From: an uncultured Odoribacter sp.
GTDB taxonomy: Bacteria > Bacteroidota > Bacteroidia > Bacteroidales > Marinifilaceae
Direction: 5' to 3'
Assembly (NCBI GenBank): GCA_944321165.1
Contig: CALUKE010000019.1
Span: forward strand, 1-51,702
Length of the DNA stretch: 51,702 nucleotides
Part shown: positions 16,880 through 25,141 of the stretch, in pieces
Position numbering within the stretch: the first letter of the stretch is position 1
Layout: each line of letters opens with the position of its first letter
Program-made: the position numbers and the translations under genes
The notes under the pieces: generated by a model
What the model was told of the DNA's origin: nothing
Databases searched by the model: none
What the model saw: only the letters and a program-made list of their open reading frames with translations

Positions 16880-17915
16880 TCAGTTCGTTTTTACGTTTGC
16901 GGAATAATACGGAAGCGACAACGGGGGCTCCGATCAATGCGGTGACGGAATTGACCGGTAAGGCTCCTTCGAAGCCGGGCATTCTGGCAATCAGGTTACA
17001 GGCCAGGGCCAGGGCTGCCCCCATGACCAGGCAGGCCGGCATCAGGATCCGATGGTCGGAGGTCTGAAAAACAACCCGGCACAGATGGGGAACTGCCAGT
17101 CCGAGAAAGATGATTGGACCGCAATAGGCGGTGACAATCGCGGTCAGCACACCGGAACAGGTAATGACCAGGATCCGGGCCCGTTTGATGTTTAATCCCA
17201 GATTACGGGCATAACCATCTCCCAACAGGAGCAGGTTCAGGGTTTTTACCAACAGGAAAGAGAGAGGAATTAAAACAGCCATGATGGTGACAAACAGCAT
17301 CATCTGATTGCCGGAGACTCTTGAAAAGCTGCCTAATCCCCAAATGACATAGGTTTTGATATCCTCTTCTACACTGAAATATTTCAGGATGCCGATGATG
17401 GCGTTGGCCAGATAACCGATCATCACACCGATGATGAGCAGAGTGACGTTGCCTTTGACCTTGTGGGAGGCAAATACGATCAGGGCCATCACGGACAAAG
17501 AACCGACGATGGCTGCGATGGACAGAGCGACTTCCCCGATGAAGCCCAGGTGACTCAGAGCGACACCTCCGATGCTGCCGGAAAAAAGTACGACAAAGGC
17601 GACTCCCAGGCTTGCACCGGAACTGATTCCCAATACGGAGGGCCCTGCCAGCGGGTTACGGAAAACGGTTTGCATCTGCAGACCGCTGATGGATAATCCC
17701 GCACCGGCTACCAGTGCTGTCAGTGCCTGAGGGAAACGTGACTTCCAGATGATATTCTGCCAGGTCTGCGGCTCTTCTCCCTGATCGGTCAGAATGTGCC
17801 ATACCGCGCTCATGGGAATATGTACCGATCCCAATACCATGTTTAAGAATAGAAACAGGCAGATGATGAGCAGGATGAGCAAGAGGAGAATGGTGTTACG
17901 ACCGGCAGCCTTCAT
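16872..17915 (-). CDS. btuC: ABC transporter permease, FecCD/BtuC family
   Basis: A 347-residue inner-membrane permease with about ten hydrophobic helices. Family hallmarks are the early RFPQALTALVAGAGLSISGLQ region, NPLAGPSVLG, and the cytoplasmic coupling loop GLAVPHLCRVV. FecCD permeases carry vitamin B12, haem or siderophores; the upstream cobalamin riboswitch points to B12 or a corrinoid here. It follows the binding protein by 5 bases and overlaps the ATPase gene. Confidence 0.92.
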   Translation of the reverse strand: MKAAGRNTILLLLILLIICLFLFLNMVLGSVHIPMSAVWHILTDQGEEPQTWQNIIWKSRFPQALTALVAGAGLSISGLQMQTVFRNPLAGPSVLGISSGASLGVAFVVLFSGSIGGVALSHLGFIGEVALSIAAIVGSLSVMALIVFASHKVKGNVTLLIIGVMIGYLANAIIGILKYFSVEEDIKTYVIWGLGSFSRVSGNQMMLFVTIMAVLIPLSFLLVKTLNLLLLGDGYARNLGLNIKRARILVITCSGVLTAIVTAYCGPIIFLGLAVPHLCRVVFQTSDHRILMPACLVMGAALALACNLIARMPGFEGALPVNSVTALIGAPVVASVLFRKRKNELNE

Positions 17916-17920
17916 GATTT

Positions 17921-19063
17921 TCAGTTTTTAAGCAATTGATAGTAAACCGGCTGATAATCGGGGAGTAGGTCCGGATGAAAAACTTTGATGAAATCGGCCA
18001 GCAGCAGTTCCGGTTCCATGGGCATATTTTCATAATATGGTTTTTCGCGCATGTTGCAATAGATGACTCCTTTTTGCTGGAATGCCTTGAAATCGCCGTA
18101 ACGTTCGTCCTGGGCTTGAAGGGCTTCATAGGAATAGTTCCCCGGATAACTGTTGAGAATACGCCAGTAGTCGGCCTGATCCGCCTGGTTGTATACCGTT
18201 TCGAAATCCAGGTATACACCTCCCGAGCGGGGATCGTTTTTCAGGAAATAGTCGGCTCCGGCATCCTTGAATATTTGTGCCAGAAAACTTTCTCCCCCTA
18301 CGGCATACCAGGTTCCTCCGTGAATTTCACCACTGAGCACGACGGGACGGCGACTGACCTGTGCCGTTAAACTCTTCAAATGATTGTATTTCTGTTCGAT
18401 TCCCTGGAACAGGCTGTCGGCTTTTGCCGGTTGTCCGATCAGTAAACCGACCAGTTTGATCCATTCGGCTTGCCCCAGAGGAGTTGTCTCTTTATATCCC
18501 AGGTGAGGAACCAGGGGAATGTCCACCTCTTTCATGGCATCGTATCCTCCCTGTTTGAAAGGAGAGATAAAAATGATGTCCGGGGCCAGGCTAAGGATGA
18601 TTTCCGGATCGAAATTACCTTCGATACCGATTTTCTGGGTTTTCCCTTCAGCCAGTTGTTGTTTGATCTGAGCATTTTTTAGGAAACGGTTGCTGCTGAT
18701 GCCGACAACTTTGGCTGTTTCTCCCAGTTTGATGAAATTGGACAACTGCAGGGAGGTCATGCAGATGACTCCTTGTACCGGGAGTTCGATGACTGTCAGA
18801 TTGGCTGGAATATCGGCATGGACGCCCCGTTGTTTGAGTGCAAAGGTATAGGCCGTCTCCTTAGAGCTTTGTGGGTCCTGGATGTGCAACAGCTGATAGT
18901 TTTTCTGGGGTTCTAACCAAAAACCTTTGGCATATCGGATATCCGAACGGTTTGTTTGCCCGGGAACGGTTGTTTGTTTTTTCTGTTGTCCGGAACGGCA
19001 GGAACTGAAACTTATTCCGACGCAAAGTGTCAACAATAGAGAGAAATAATAAATTTTTTTCAT
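17921..19063 (-). CDS. btuF: Corrinoid-type periplasmic binding lipoprotein
   Basis: A 380-residue lipoprotein: the signal sequence ends in SFSSC with Cys22 as lipid anchor. The body is a two-lobed class III binding protein typical of FecCD partners, with the motifs VVGISSNRFL, LAPDIIFISPF, a conserved PLGQAEWIKLVGLLIG helix, and a C-terminal YQPVYYQLLKN. It is the first gene behind the cobalamin riboswitch, so the ligand is most likely cobalamin or cobinamide. No btuB-type outer-membrane receptor is part of this operon, so the outer-membrane step must be encoded elsewhere. Membership is clear; exact ligand is inferred from regulation. Confidence 0.88.
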   Translation of the reverse strand: MKKIYYFSLLLTLCVGISFSSCRSGQQKKQTTVPGQTNRSDIRYAKGFWLEPQKNYQLLHIQDPQSSKETAYTFALKQRGVHADIPANLTVIELPVQGVICMTSLQLSNFIKLGETAKVVGISSNRFLKNAQIKQQLAEGKTQKIGIEGNFDPEIILSLAPDIIFISPFKQGGYDAMKEVDIPLVPHLGYKETTPLGQAEWIKLVGLLIGQPAKADSLFQGIEQKYNHLKSLTAQVSRRPVVLSGEIHGGTWYAVGGESFLAQIFKDAGADYFLKNDPRSGGVYLDFETVYNQADQADYWRILNSYPGNYSYEALQAQDERYGDFKAFQQKGVIYCNMREKPYYENMPMEPELLLADFIKVFHPDLLPDYQPVYYQLLKN

Positions 19064-19103
19064 ACTCTTTTCCTCCGAAAGAAACTGGTTTGTAAATAAA
19101 AAA

Positions 19104-19255
19104 TCGGCAGGTTTTCTGGCTCGTCATCTTTTCTCCTTCCCAAGACGAGGGTCTCAGTGGCTGTTTGTGAAAAGATCTGTTGAACAGTACAGACATTACA
19201 GCTGCGGGGACAGCTCCGGATTTTCACCGGATTCCCTTTTGAACCGATACGGATG
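19104..19255 (-). ncRNA. Cobalamin (AdoCbl) riboswitch upstream of btuFCD
   Basis: On the - strand, in the leader of the btuF operon, the core elements of the cobalamin riboswitch appear in the right order. These are GGGAATCCGGTGAAAATCC, then CTGTCCCCGCAGCTGTAA, then GCCACTGAGACC, GGGAAGG, and finally the B12 box AGCCAGAAAACCTGCC. The B12 box ends about 40 bases before the btuF start. This RNA lowers expression when adenosylcobalamin is plentiful. The short distance to the start codon and the lack of a strong terminator hairpin suggest control of translation initiation, which is inference. Confidence 0.95.
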
Positions 19256-19263
19256 CAAAGATA
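19256..19263 (-). promoter_or_regulatory. -7 element driving the riboswitch and btuFCD
   Basis: The - strand reads TATCTTTG (consensus TAnnTTTG) directly before the riboswitch. The predicted transcription start falls at the 5' base of the riboswitch stem region, as expected. A convincing -33 TTTG is not visible. Confidence 0.55.
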
Positions 19264-19342
19264 ATATTTATTTTGACGGCATGTTTTTTTTTCTGATTTT
19301 TGTGTTTCAATAACTTTAGAAGAAATGAAATCGTAGAGTCAT

Positions 19343-20059
19343 ATGAACGGACAAATATTTGGTGTGTCTCTGGGACCGGGGGATCCGGAATTGATTACTT
19401 TAAAAGCGTTGAATACTTTAAATGCGGTGGAGGTGATTTTTTGTCCCGGAACAAAATCTTCAGACGGGAATGTCAAGTCCAGATCAATGAATATTCTTCG
19501 GCAGCTGCCGGTGGATACGGCAAAAGTCCGGTTATTTCAGGTGCCGATGTCCCGGCAACGGGAAGAGGCTTTGGCGGCTTACGACCGGTTGTGTGCGGAA
19601 ATCTTGAGCCTGATTGCGACTGGTAAATCGGTGGCTGTTACTGCGGAAGGGGATGCCTGTTTTTATTCTTCGGCCAATTACATGTATGAAAAATTGCGGC
19701 AGAGTGGCTGTCCAGTGAAAATGATTGCCGGAGTACCGGCTTTTATTGCTGCGGGGGCTTCGGTGGGGCTGCATGTGGTGAAACAGCAGGAGCGTTTGTT
19801 GGTGGTTCCCGGAGATGTTTTGGTGGAGGAATTGTTGGAAACAGTGGTTTCCAAACGTACGCTTGTCATCATGAAAGTGCCCCTGGGAGAGGCCGTTTTG
19901 CGTCCTTTCGTTGCCCGGCATCCGGAGTTACAGTATGATTATTTCGAACAGGTCGGGACTCCGGATGAGTTTTATACTTCCGATGTGGAAACGATTCTGG
20001 CATGTACATTCACTTATTTTTCAATTTTGGTGATAAGACCGGGAATAAATAAAAATTAA
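19343..20059 (+). CDS. cbiL: Precorrin-2 C20-methyltransferase
   Basis: A 238-residue SAM-dependent tetrapyrrole methylase (CbiL/CobI) that methylates C20 of (cobalt-)precorrin-2. It opens with GVSLGPGDPELITLKAL, has the TAEGDACFYSS motif that distinguishes this subfamily, and IAGVPAFIAAGAS in the second domain. It lies 13 kb from the other corrin genes and is divergent from btuFCD. Its own ~80-base leader contains no second riboswitch that I can see. It appears monocistronic, with the rpsP promoter directly downstream. Confidence 0.93.
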   Translation: MNGQIFGVSLGPGDPELITLKALNTLNAVEVIFCPGTKSSDGNVKSRSMNILRQLPVDTAKVRLFQVPMSRQREEALAAYDRLCAEILSLIATGKSVAVTAEGDACFYSSANYMYEKLRQSGCPVKMIAGVPAFIAAGASVGLHVVKQQERLLVVPGDVLVEELLETVVSKRTLVIMKVPLGEAVLRPFVARHPELQYDYFEQVGTPDEFYTSDVETILACTFTYFSILVIRPGINKN

Positions 20060-20073
20060 ATGTCCCTTTTGTT

Positions 20074-20103
20074 TTTGATTTTCTTCTTTTTACTATATCT
20101 TTG
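20074..20103 (+). promoter_or_regulatory. Promoter of rpsP-rimM
   Basis: A TTTG at 20074-20077, an 18-base spacer and TATCTTTG at 20096-20103 match the Bacteroidetes -33/-7 promoter pattern well. The rpsP start follows about 50 bases downstream. Confidence 0.65.
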
Positions 20104-20152
20104 CAGCTCCTATCGAGAATGGGAAAGTATTCATTTTTAAAAATTAAAAACA

Positions 20153-20713
20153 ATGTCTACAAAAATCAGATTAGCGAGACACGGACGGAAAGGTCGTCCA
20201 TTCTATCATGTAGTGATAGCAGATAGTAGAGCACCACGCGATGGTCGTTACATTGAAAAAATCGGAACTTATGATCCGAATACAAATCCGGCTACTATCG
20301 ATCTCAAATTTGACAGAGCTTTGTATTGGTTGCAAGTAGGCGCACAGCCGACGGATACCGCTTCAAGAATCCTTTCTTATAAAGGAGTATTGTTGAAAAA
20401 GCACTTGTTGGAAGGTGTGAAGAAAGGTGCTTTTGATGAAGCTACTGCTGAAGCTAAATTTGAAGCCTGGATGAAAGAAAAAGAAGCAAAAGTACAGGCT
20501 AAGATTCAGAAACTGGCCGAGGCTGGAAATGCTGCTGCAAAAGTACGCTTGGAAGCTGAAGCAAAGGTACGTGCTGCGAAAGAAGAAGTAATTGCCAAGA
20601 AAAAAGCAGAACTGGCTGCTGCTGAGGCTGCAAAGAAGGCTGAAGAAGAAGCTGCCGCTGCCGCTGCTGCTCCTGCAGAAGAAACTGCAGTGGAAACTCC
20701 TGCTGCTGAATAA
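20153..20713 (+). CDS. rpsP: 30S ribosomal protein S16 with long Ala/Lys/Glu tail
   Basis: A 186-residue protein of the small ribosomal subunit. The first ~85 residues are the standard S16 domain ([38 protein letters not shown]). The second half is a charged, alanine-rich, probably helical extension rich in K, E and A, ending in a run of alanines. S16 in many other bacteria is only ~80-90 residues; the long tail is a common feature of Bacteroidetes S16. The gene is followed after 7 bases by rimM, forming the usual ribosome-maturation pair. Confidence 0.97.
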   Translation: MSTKIRLARHGRKGRPFYHVVIADSRAPRDGRYIEKIGTYDPNTNPATIDLKFDRALYWLQVGAQPTDTASRILSYKGVLLKKHLLEGVKKGAFDEATAEAKFEAWMKEKEAKVQAKIQKLAEAGNAAAKVRLEAEAKVRAAKEEVIAKKKAELAAAEAAKKAEEEAAAAAAAPAEETAVETPAAE

Positions 20714-20720
20714 TTTTCTG

Positions 20721-21257
20721 ATGATGATTACGCGGGAAGATTGCGTTAAAATCGGTCAAGTGACAAAGACACACAACCTTCAGGGAAATGTGATTATTAC
20801 GACCGATAGCGATCTGCTCGAACGATATGCAGACGAACCGGTGTTCCTTCTGTTGGAAGGGGCTCCGGTTCCTTTTTTCATTGCTGAAGACGGATTGAGT
20901 GTTCGCAATCATTCTTCCTATATCGTTAAATTTGATTATGTGGATTCTTTGGCGCAGGCCGAACGTTTGGTCGGATGCGATGTTTTGCTGGAGAGGGCTT
21001 TGTTGGAGGAAGAAGAGATGGATCCGTTGGAGGCAGATGTATATGAATTGATCGGTTTTACTGTATACGATCAAATTTCCCGCCAGTCCGGCACCGTGTC
21101 GGATGTTGTCGATTATTCCGGGAATGTGGTGTTGACTTTGTTGATTTCGGGCAGGGAAATTTTGTTGCCCCTTTCCGAAAATTTTGTTTGTGAAGTCGAT
21201 TTCGAGCACAGACACTTGCAAGTCCAGATCCCTCGCGAACTGGCAGAATTGAACTGA
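20721..21257 (+). CDS. rimM: Ribosome maturation factor RimM
   Basis: A 178-residue 16S rRNA processing factor that binds S19 in the 30S head. The N-terminal domain starts with CVKIGQVTKTHNLQG and the C-terminal PRC-like barrel carries DVYELIGFTVYD and LPLSENFVCEVD. The start chosen is the first of two adjacent ATGs, seven bases after the rpsP stop; the longer open frame upstream overlaps rpsP and is not coding. trmD, the usual next gene in other phyla, is absent here. Confidence 0.94.
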   Translation: MMITREDCVKIGQVTKTHNLQGNVIITTDSDLLERYADEPVFLLLEGAPVPFFIAEDGLSVRNHSSYIVKFDYVDSLAQAERLVGCDVLLERALLEEEEMDPLEADVYELIGFTVYDQISRQSGTVSDVVDYSGNVVLTLLISGREILLPLSENFVCEVDFEHRHLQVQIPRELAELN

Positions 21258-21457
21258 TCTGAACAGTTCCTGTTGAAAACTATTTCTGTTAAAACACTTG
21301 TTTGTTTCATTTGTATTTTTGTGAATTTCGTTTTTGGAAAATTTTTGACCGATTGAAAAATATTTATATTACTGATATTCAGTATTATGTGTACAAAAAT
21401 CGGGAAACTTGTGAAAAAAAGGAAGAAAAAAATTATCATCCTTGTACTATTTTTCTA

Positions 21458-21465
21458 TATATTTG
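21458..21465 (+). promoter_or_regulatory. Candidate -7 element of nrdJ
   Basis: TATATTTG matches TAnnTTTG about 40 bases before the nrdJ start. Upstream, within the 249-base gap after rimM, a short palindrome (TACTGA-TAT-TCAGTA, 21370-21384) could be an operator, but it matches no regulator site I know. Confidence 0.45.
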
Positions 21466-21506
21466 TCTTGTCCTATTGCAGAAAAAATCAATTAAACTAA
21501 TATGCT

Positions 21507-24047
21507 ATGAATGAGAACGAAACAAATGGGAAGGAGACTTATACGCAGGAAGAGGCCTTTCAAAGCTCTTTGCATTATTTCAAAGGGGATGAATTGGCCG
21601 CTCGGGTATGGGTCAATAAGTATGCGTTGAAAGATTCTTACGGGAATATTTTTGAGAAAAATCCGGACGATATGCATCATCGTTTGGCGCGAGAAATTGC
21701 CCGGATTGAAAATCGTTATTCAAATCCCTTGAGTGAAGAAGCTATTTTCGAGGTTTTACAGGATTTTAAGTATATCGTTCCACAAGGGGGACCGATGACA
21801 GGGATCGGGAATGAATATCAGATCGCATCTCTTTCCAACTGTTTTGTGATTGGGAATGAAGGACCTTCAGATTCTTATGGCGGAGTTATGAAGATTGATC
21901 AGGAACAGGTTCAGTTGATGAAACGGCGGGGAGGTGTTGGCCATGATTTGTCTCACATTCGTCCGAAAGGTTCTCCTGTGAAGAATTCTGCCCTGACTTC
22001 TACGGGAATCGTGCCTTTTATGGAGCGTTATTCCAATTCGACTCGAGAAGTGGCTCAGGATGGGCGTCGTGGGGCTTTGATGTTGAGTGTTTCCATCAAT
22101 CATCCCGATTCGGAAAGTTTTATTGATGCCAAAATGACGGAAGGGAAAGTGACGGGAGCCAATGTTTCGGTCAAGATTGATGATGAGTTTATGCGGGCGG
22201 TTGTCAATGATCAGGAGTATGAACAAAAATATCCGGTATATTCCGATGATCCGAAATGCCGGAAAGTGATCAATGCAAGACAGTTGTGGAACAAGATCGT
22301 TCATAATGCCTGGAAATCGGCAGAACCGGGAATTCTGTTTTGGGATACGATTATTCGGGAAAGTGTTCCTGACTGTTATGCGGATAAGGGATATCGGACG
22401 GTTTCTACCAATCCTTGCGGTGAGATACCATTGTGTCCCTATGACTCTTGTCGTTTGTTGGCAATCAATCTGTATTCTTATGTACAGAATCCTTTTACCA
22501 AGGGAGCTTTCTTTGATTTTCCGTTGTTTAAAAAACATGTAGCGATTGCTCAACGGATTATGGACGATATCATCGATCTGGAATTGGAGAAGATTGATGC
22601 GATTTTGGATAAGGTACATGAAGATCCCGAAAGCGACGAAGTGAAAGGAGTTGAGATCCGGTTGTGGGAGAAGATCCGGCAGAAAGCCAAAGAGGGAAGG
22701 CGTACCGGTGTCGGGATTACGGCGGAAGGCGATATGCTGGCTGCTTTGGGATTGCGCTATGGAAGCGATGAGGCAATTGACTTTGCCGTGGATATCCAGA
22801 AGACTTTGGCGATTGAGGCTTATCGGGCTTCGGTCCATCTGGCAAAGGACAGAGGTAGTTTCAAGATTTACGATACCCGCCGAGAGGAGAATAATCCTTT
22901 TATCAAGCGTTTGCGGGAGGCTGATCCGGATATGTATACTGAGATGGTGAAATACGGGCGCCGAAACATTGCTTGTCTGACAATAGCTCCGACGGGAACG
23001 ACCAGTTTGATGACACAGACGACTTCGGGCATTGAACCGGTATTCTTGCCTGTATATAAACGAAGGAGGAAAGTCAATCCGAGCGATCAGAATGTACGCA
23101 TTGATTTTGTCGATGAATCCGGTGACAGCTATGAGGAATTTATGGTGTTCCATCATAAGTTTGCCGATTGGATGAAGGCTAACGGATATGATACTACCAG
23201 ACACTATACGGATGAGGAAATTGATAAGATGGTGGCTCAGTCTCCTTATTATAAAGCAACTTCCAATGATATCGATTGGTTGGCAAAAGTACGTATGCAG
23301 GGACAGGTACAGAAATGGGTCGATCATTCTATCAGTGTGACTGTCAATTTGCCTTCGGACGTAACGGAAGAATTGGTCGGAAATTTGTATATTGAAGCCT
23401 GGAAGAGCGGTTGCAAGGGATGTACCGTTTATCGGGACGGATCAAGAGCCGGGGTATTGGTTTCCAATAAGGATAAAAAGCAAACGGCCAATCTGAATGA
23501 GATGCCGGCCAAGCGTCCGATGGAACTGGATGCAGATGTGGTTCGTTTTCAGAATAATAAGGAAAAATGGATTGCTTTCATCGGTTTGTATAATGGACGT
23601 CCGTACGAAATTTTTACCGGTATTGCCGATGATGAGGAAGGCATCATGCTGCCCAAAGCGGTGACTGCGGGAAAAATTGTGAAACATTACGATGCAGAGG
23701 GAAATTCCCGTTATGACTTCCAGTTTCAGAACAAACGCGGGTTTAAAACGACGGTGGAAGGACTTTCCTATAAGTTTGATAAGGAATATTGGAATTATGC
23801 GAAGCTGATTTCCGGCGTTTTGCGTCATGGTATGCCTGTTTTGCAGGCGGTTGAGTTGGTCTCTTCTATGGAATTTGACAATGAAAATATCAATACCTGG
23901 AAGAATGGTGTCGAGAGAGCTTTGAAAAAGTATATTCCGAACGGAACAGAGGCTACGGGGGAAAGATGTGAACATTGTGGTTCGCCGGTGGTGTATCAGG
24001 AAGGTTGCCTGATCTGTAAGACTTGCGGAACCTCAAAGTGCGGTTAG
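21507..24047 (+). CDS. nrdJ: Adenosylcobalamin-dependent (class II) ribonucleotide reductase
   Basis: An 846-residue cytosolic enzyme that converts ribonucleotides to deoxyribonucleotides using the radical from adenosylcobalamin. Visible features are the N-terminal SLSNCFVIG active-site cysteine, the finger-loop motif NPCGEIPL (Asn302, Cys304, Glu306), and the PTGTTSLMTQTTSGIEPVF motif. A HSISVTVNLP stretch follows, then a C-terminal cysteine cluster (CEHCGSPVV, CLICKTCG) of the zinc-ribbon type that likely carries the redox cysteines. No small beta subunit gene follows, as expected for class II. Its presence next to B12 genes links cofactor supply and demand. It has its own likely promoter and terminator. 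Confidence 0.93.
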   Translation: MNENETNGKETYTQEEAFQSSLHYFKGDELAARVWVNKYALKDSYGNIFEKNPDDMHHRLAREIARIENRYSNPLSEEAIFEVLQDFKYIVPQGGPMTGIGNEYQIASLSNCFVIGNEGPSDSYGGVMKIDQEQVQLMKRRGGVGHDLSHIRPKGSPVKNSALTSTGIVPFMERYSNSTREVAQDGRRGALMLSVSINHPDSESFIDAKMTEGKVTGANVSVKIDDEFMRAVVNDQEYEQKYPVYSDDPKCRKVINARQLWNKIVHNAWKSAEPGILFWDTIIRESVPDCYADKGYRTVSTNPCGEIPLCPYDSCRLLAINLYSYVQNPFTKGAFFDFPLFKKHVAIAQRIMDDIIDLELEKIDAILDKVHEDPESDEVKGVEIRLWEKIRQKAKEGRRTGVGITAEGDMLAALGLRYGSDEAIDFAVDIQKTLAIEAYRASVHLAKDRGSFKIYDTRREENNPFIKRLREADPDMYTEMVKYGRRNIACLTIAPTGTTSLMTQTTSGIEPVFLPVYKRRRKVNPSDQNVRIDFVDESGDSYEEFMVFHHKFADWMKANGYDTTRHYTDEEIDKMVAQSPYYKATSNDIDWLAKVRMQGQVQKWVDHSISVTVNLPSDVTEELVGNLYIEAWKSGCKGCTVYRDGSRAGVLVSNKDKKQTANLNEMPAKRPMELDADVVRFQNNKEKWIAFIGLYNGRPYEIFTGIADDEEGIMLPKAVTAGKIVKHYDAEGNSRYDFQFQNKRGFKTTVEGLSYKFDKEYWNYAKLISGVLRHGMPVLQAVELVSSMEFDNENINTWKNGVERALKKYIPNGTEATGERCEHCGSPVVYQEGCLICKTCGTSKCG

Positions 24048-24070
24048 TCCAGGAATAGAATAAACTGCGG

Positions 24071-24113
24071 GAAGCGGTTGTTCCGGTTGTAAATAAACCG
24101 GTACAACCGCTTC
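24071..24113 (+). terminator. Terminator after nrdJ
   Basis: A long hairpin: GAAGCGGTTGT pairs with ACAACCGCTTC, and after one mismatch CCGGTT pairs with AACCGG around a 7-base loop. It begins 24 bases past the nrdJ stop. The T-tract after it is weak. Confidence 0.65.
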
Positions 24114-24177
24114 TTACTGTAATAACAATTTCGTATTTTTGCCATCATTTGCTTTTCATTTTCATGTTTGAATAAAG

Positions 24178-25098
24178 ATGCAGATACATTACGGAACGGA
24201 AGATTTACACATCGAGCATCCGGTGGTGACTATCGGGAGTTTTGACGGGGTACATAAAGGACATGTTCAGGTGATCGAGTCTTTGAAAAGAGTGGCTCAG
24301 CACTTGAAAGGAGAAACTGTGATTATCAGTTTTGAACCACATCCCCGGGAAGTTCTTTATCCGATGGAAAAAAGACCGGGCATCCTGACAACTTTGGAGG
24401 AGAAGATAGCAATTTTGTCTGCCTATGGCGTGGATCATCTGATTATTCTTCCTTTTACCCGTTCTTTGGCGGAATTGGAATATGCTGATTTTGTTCGTCA
24501 TATTTTGATTGATAAAATCGGTATGAAAGGACTGGTGGTAGGGTATGACCACCGTTTTGGAAAGAATCGGGAAGGAACCTTCGAAAAATTGAAGGAATTG
24601 GCTGTTAAATATCATTTTTATTTGGAACAGGAAAAAGTATATGAAGAAAATCAAATCAATATCAGTTCGACTAAGATTCGGAATGCTTTGTTAATCGGTG
24701 ATATCGATCGGGTAAATGAATTTCTTGGATATGCTTATTCCATAACGGGAAAAGTGGTTGCCGGAGATAAAATCGGTCGGACGATAGGTTTCCCGACAGC
24801 GAATATACAATTGAAAGATGATCGGAAGTTATTGCCTGCTTCCGGGGTATATGCGGTGCAGGTGAGGATCGGTCCTGAGGAGTACAAAGGCATGTTGAAT
24901 ATCGGGGTGCGTCCGACAGTCAGCAGTTCGGGGGTGGTGCGCATAGAGGTACATATTTTTGATTTTGATGCGGATCTGTATGGGCAGGAAATTCAGTTGG
25001 CATTCAAAGCTCGGATTCGGGGTGAACGAAAATTCAATGGGGTAGAAGAATTGAGCCTGCAGTTGGAAAGAGACCGTTTGGAGGCCTTGAAAAAATAG
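24178..25098 (+). CDS. ribF: Bifunctional riboflavin kinase / FAD synthetase
   Basis: A 306-residue enzyme that phosphorylates riboflavin to FMN and adenylates FMN to FAD. The N-terminal nucleotidyltransferase domain has GSFDGVHKGH (20-29), the STKIR motif (ISSTKIRNAL) near 165, and GYDHRFGKNREG. The C-terminal riboflavin kinase barrel begins with GKVVAGDKIGRTIGFPTANI and includes NIGVRPT. It is a single gene, converging on the porin gene. Confidence 0.96.
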   Translation: MQIHYGTEDLHIEHPVVTIGSFDGVHKGHVQVIESLKRVAQHLKGETVIISFEPHPREVLYPMEKRPGILTTLEEKIAILSAYGVDHLIILPFTRSLAELEYADFVRHILIDKIGMKGLVVGYDHRFGKNREGTFEKLKELAVKYHFYLEQEKVYEENQINISSTKIRNALLIGDIDRVNEFLGYAYSITGKVVAGDKIGRTIGFPTANIQLKDDRKLLPASGVYAVQVRIGPEEYKGMLNIGVRPTVSSSGVVRIEVHIFDFDADLYGQEIQLAFKARIRGERKFNGVEELSLQLERDRLEALKK

Positions 25099-25122
25099 CT
25101 CAGTACCCCTTGGCTACTGAGC
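25098..25122. terminator. Bidirectional terminator between ribF and the porin gene
   Basis: GCTCAGTA and TACTGAGC form a perfect 8-base stem around a 9-base loop, starting at the last base of ribF. It lies between convergent genes; T-rich sequence is present on the + side and the stem may serve both. Confidence 0.6.
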
Positions 25123-25141
25123 TGTTTCTATGACAAGGCTG

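Noticed and set aside
20592..20720. N-terminal extension of rimM into rpsP
   Set aside because: The extra residues are a Leu/Lys run made by the other frame of the alanine-rich S16 tail; RimM begins at the ATG at 20721.
21867..23327. 486-codon open frame antisense to nrdJ
   Set aside because: It lies wholly inside a clearly coding gene. Its translation has no recognisable motif and no plausible start context, so it is a shadow of the nrdJ codon pattern.
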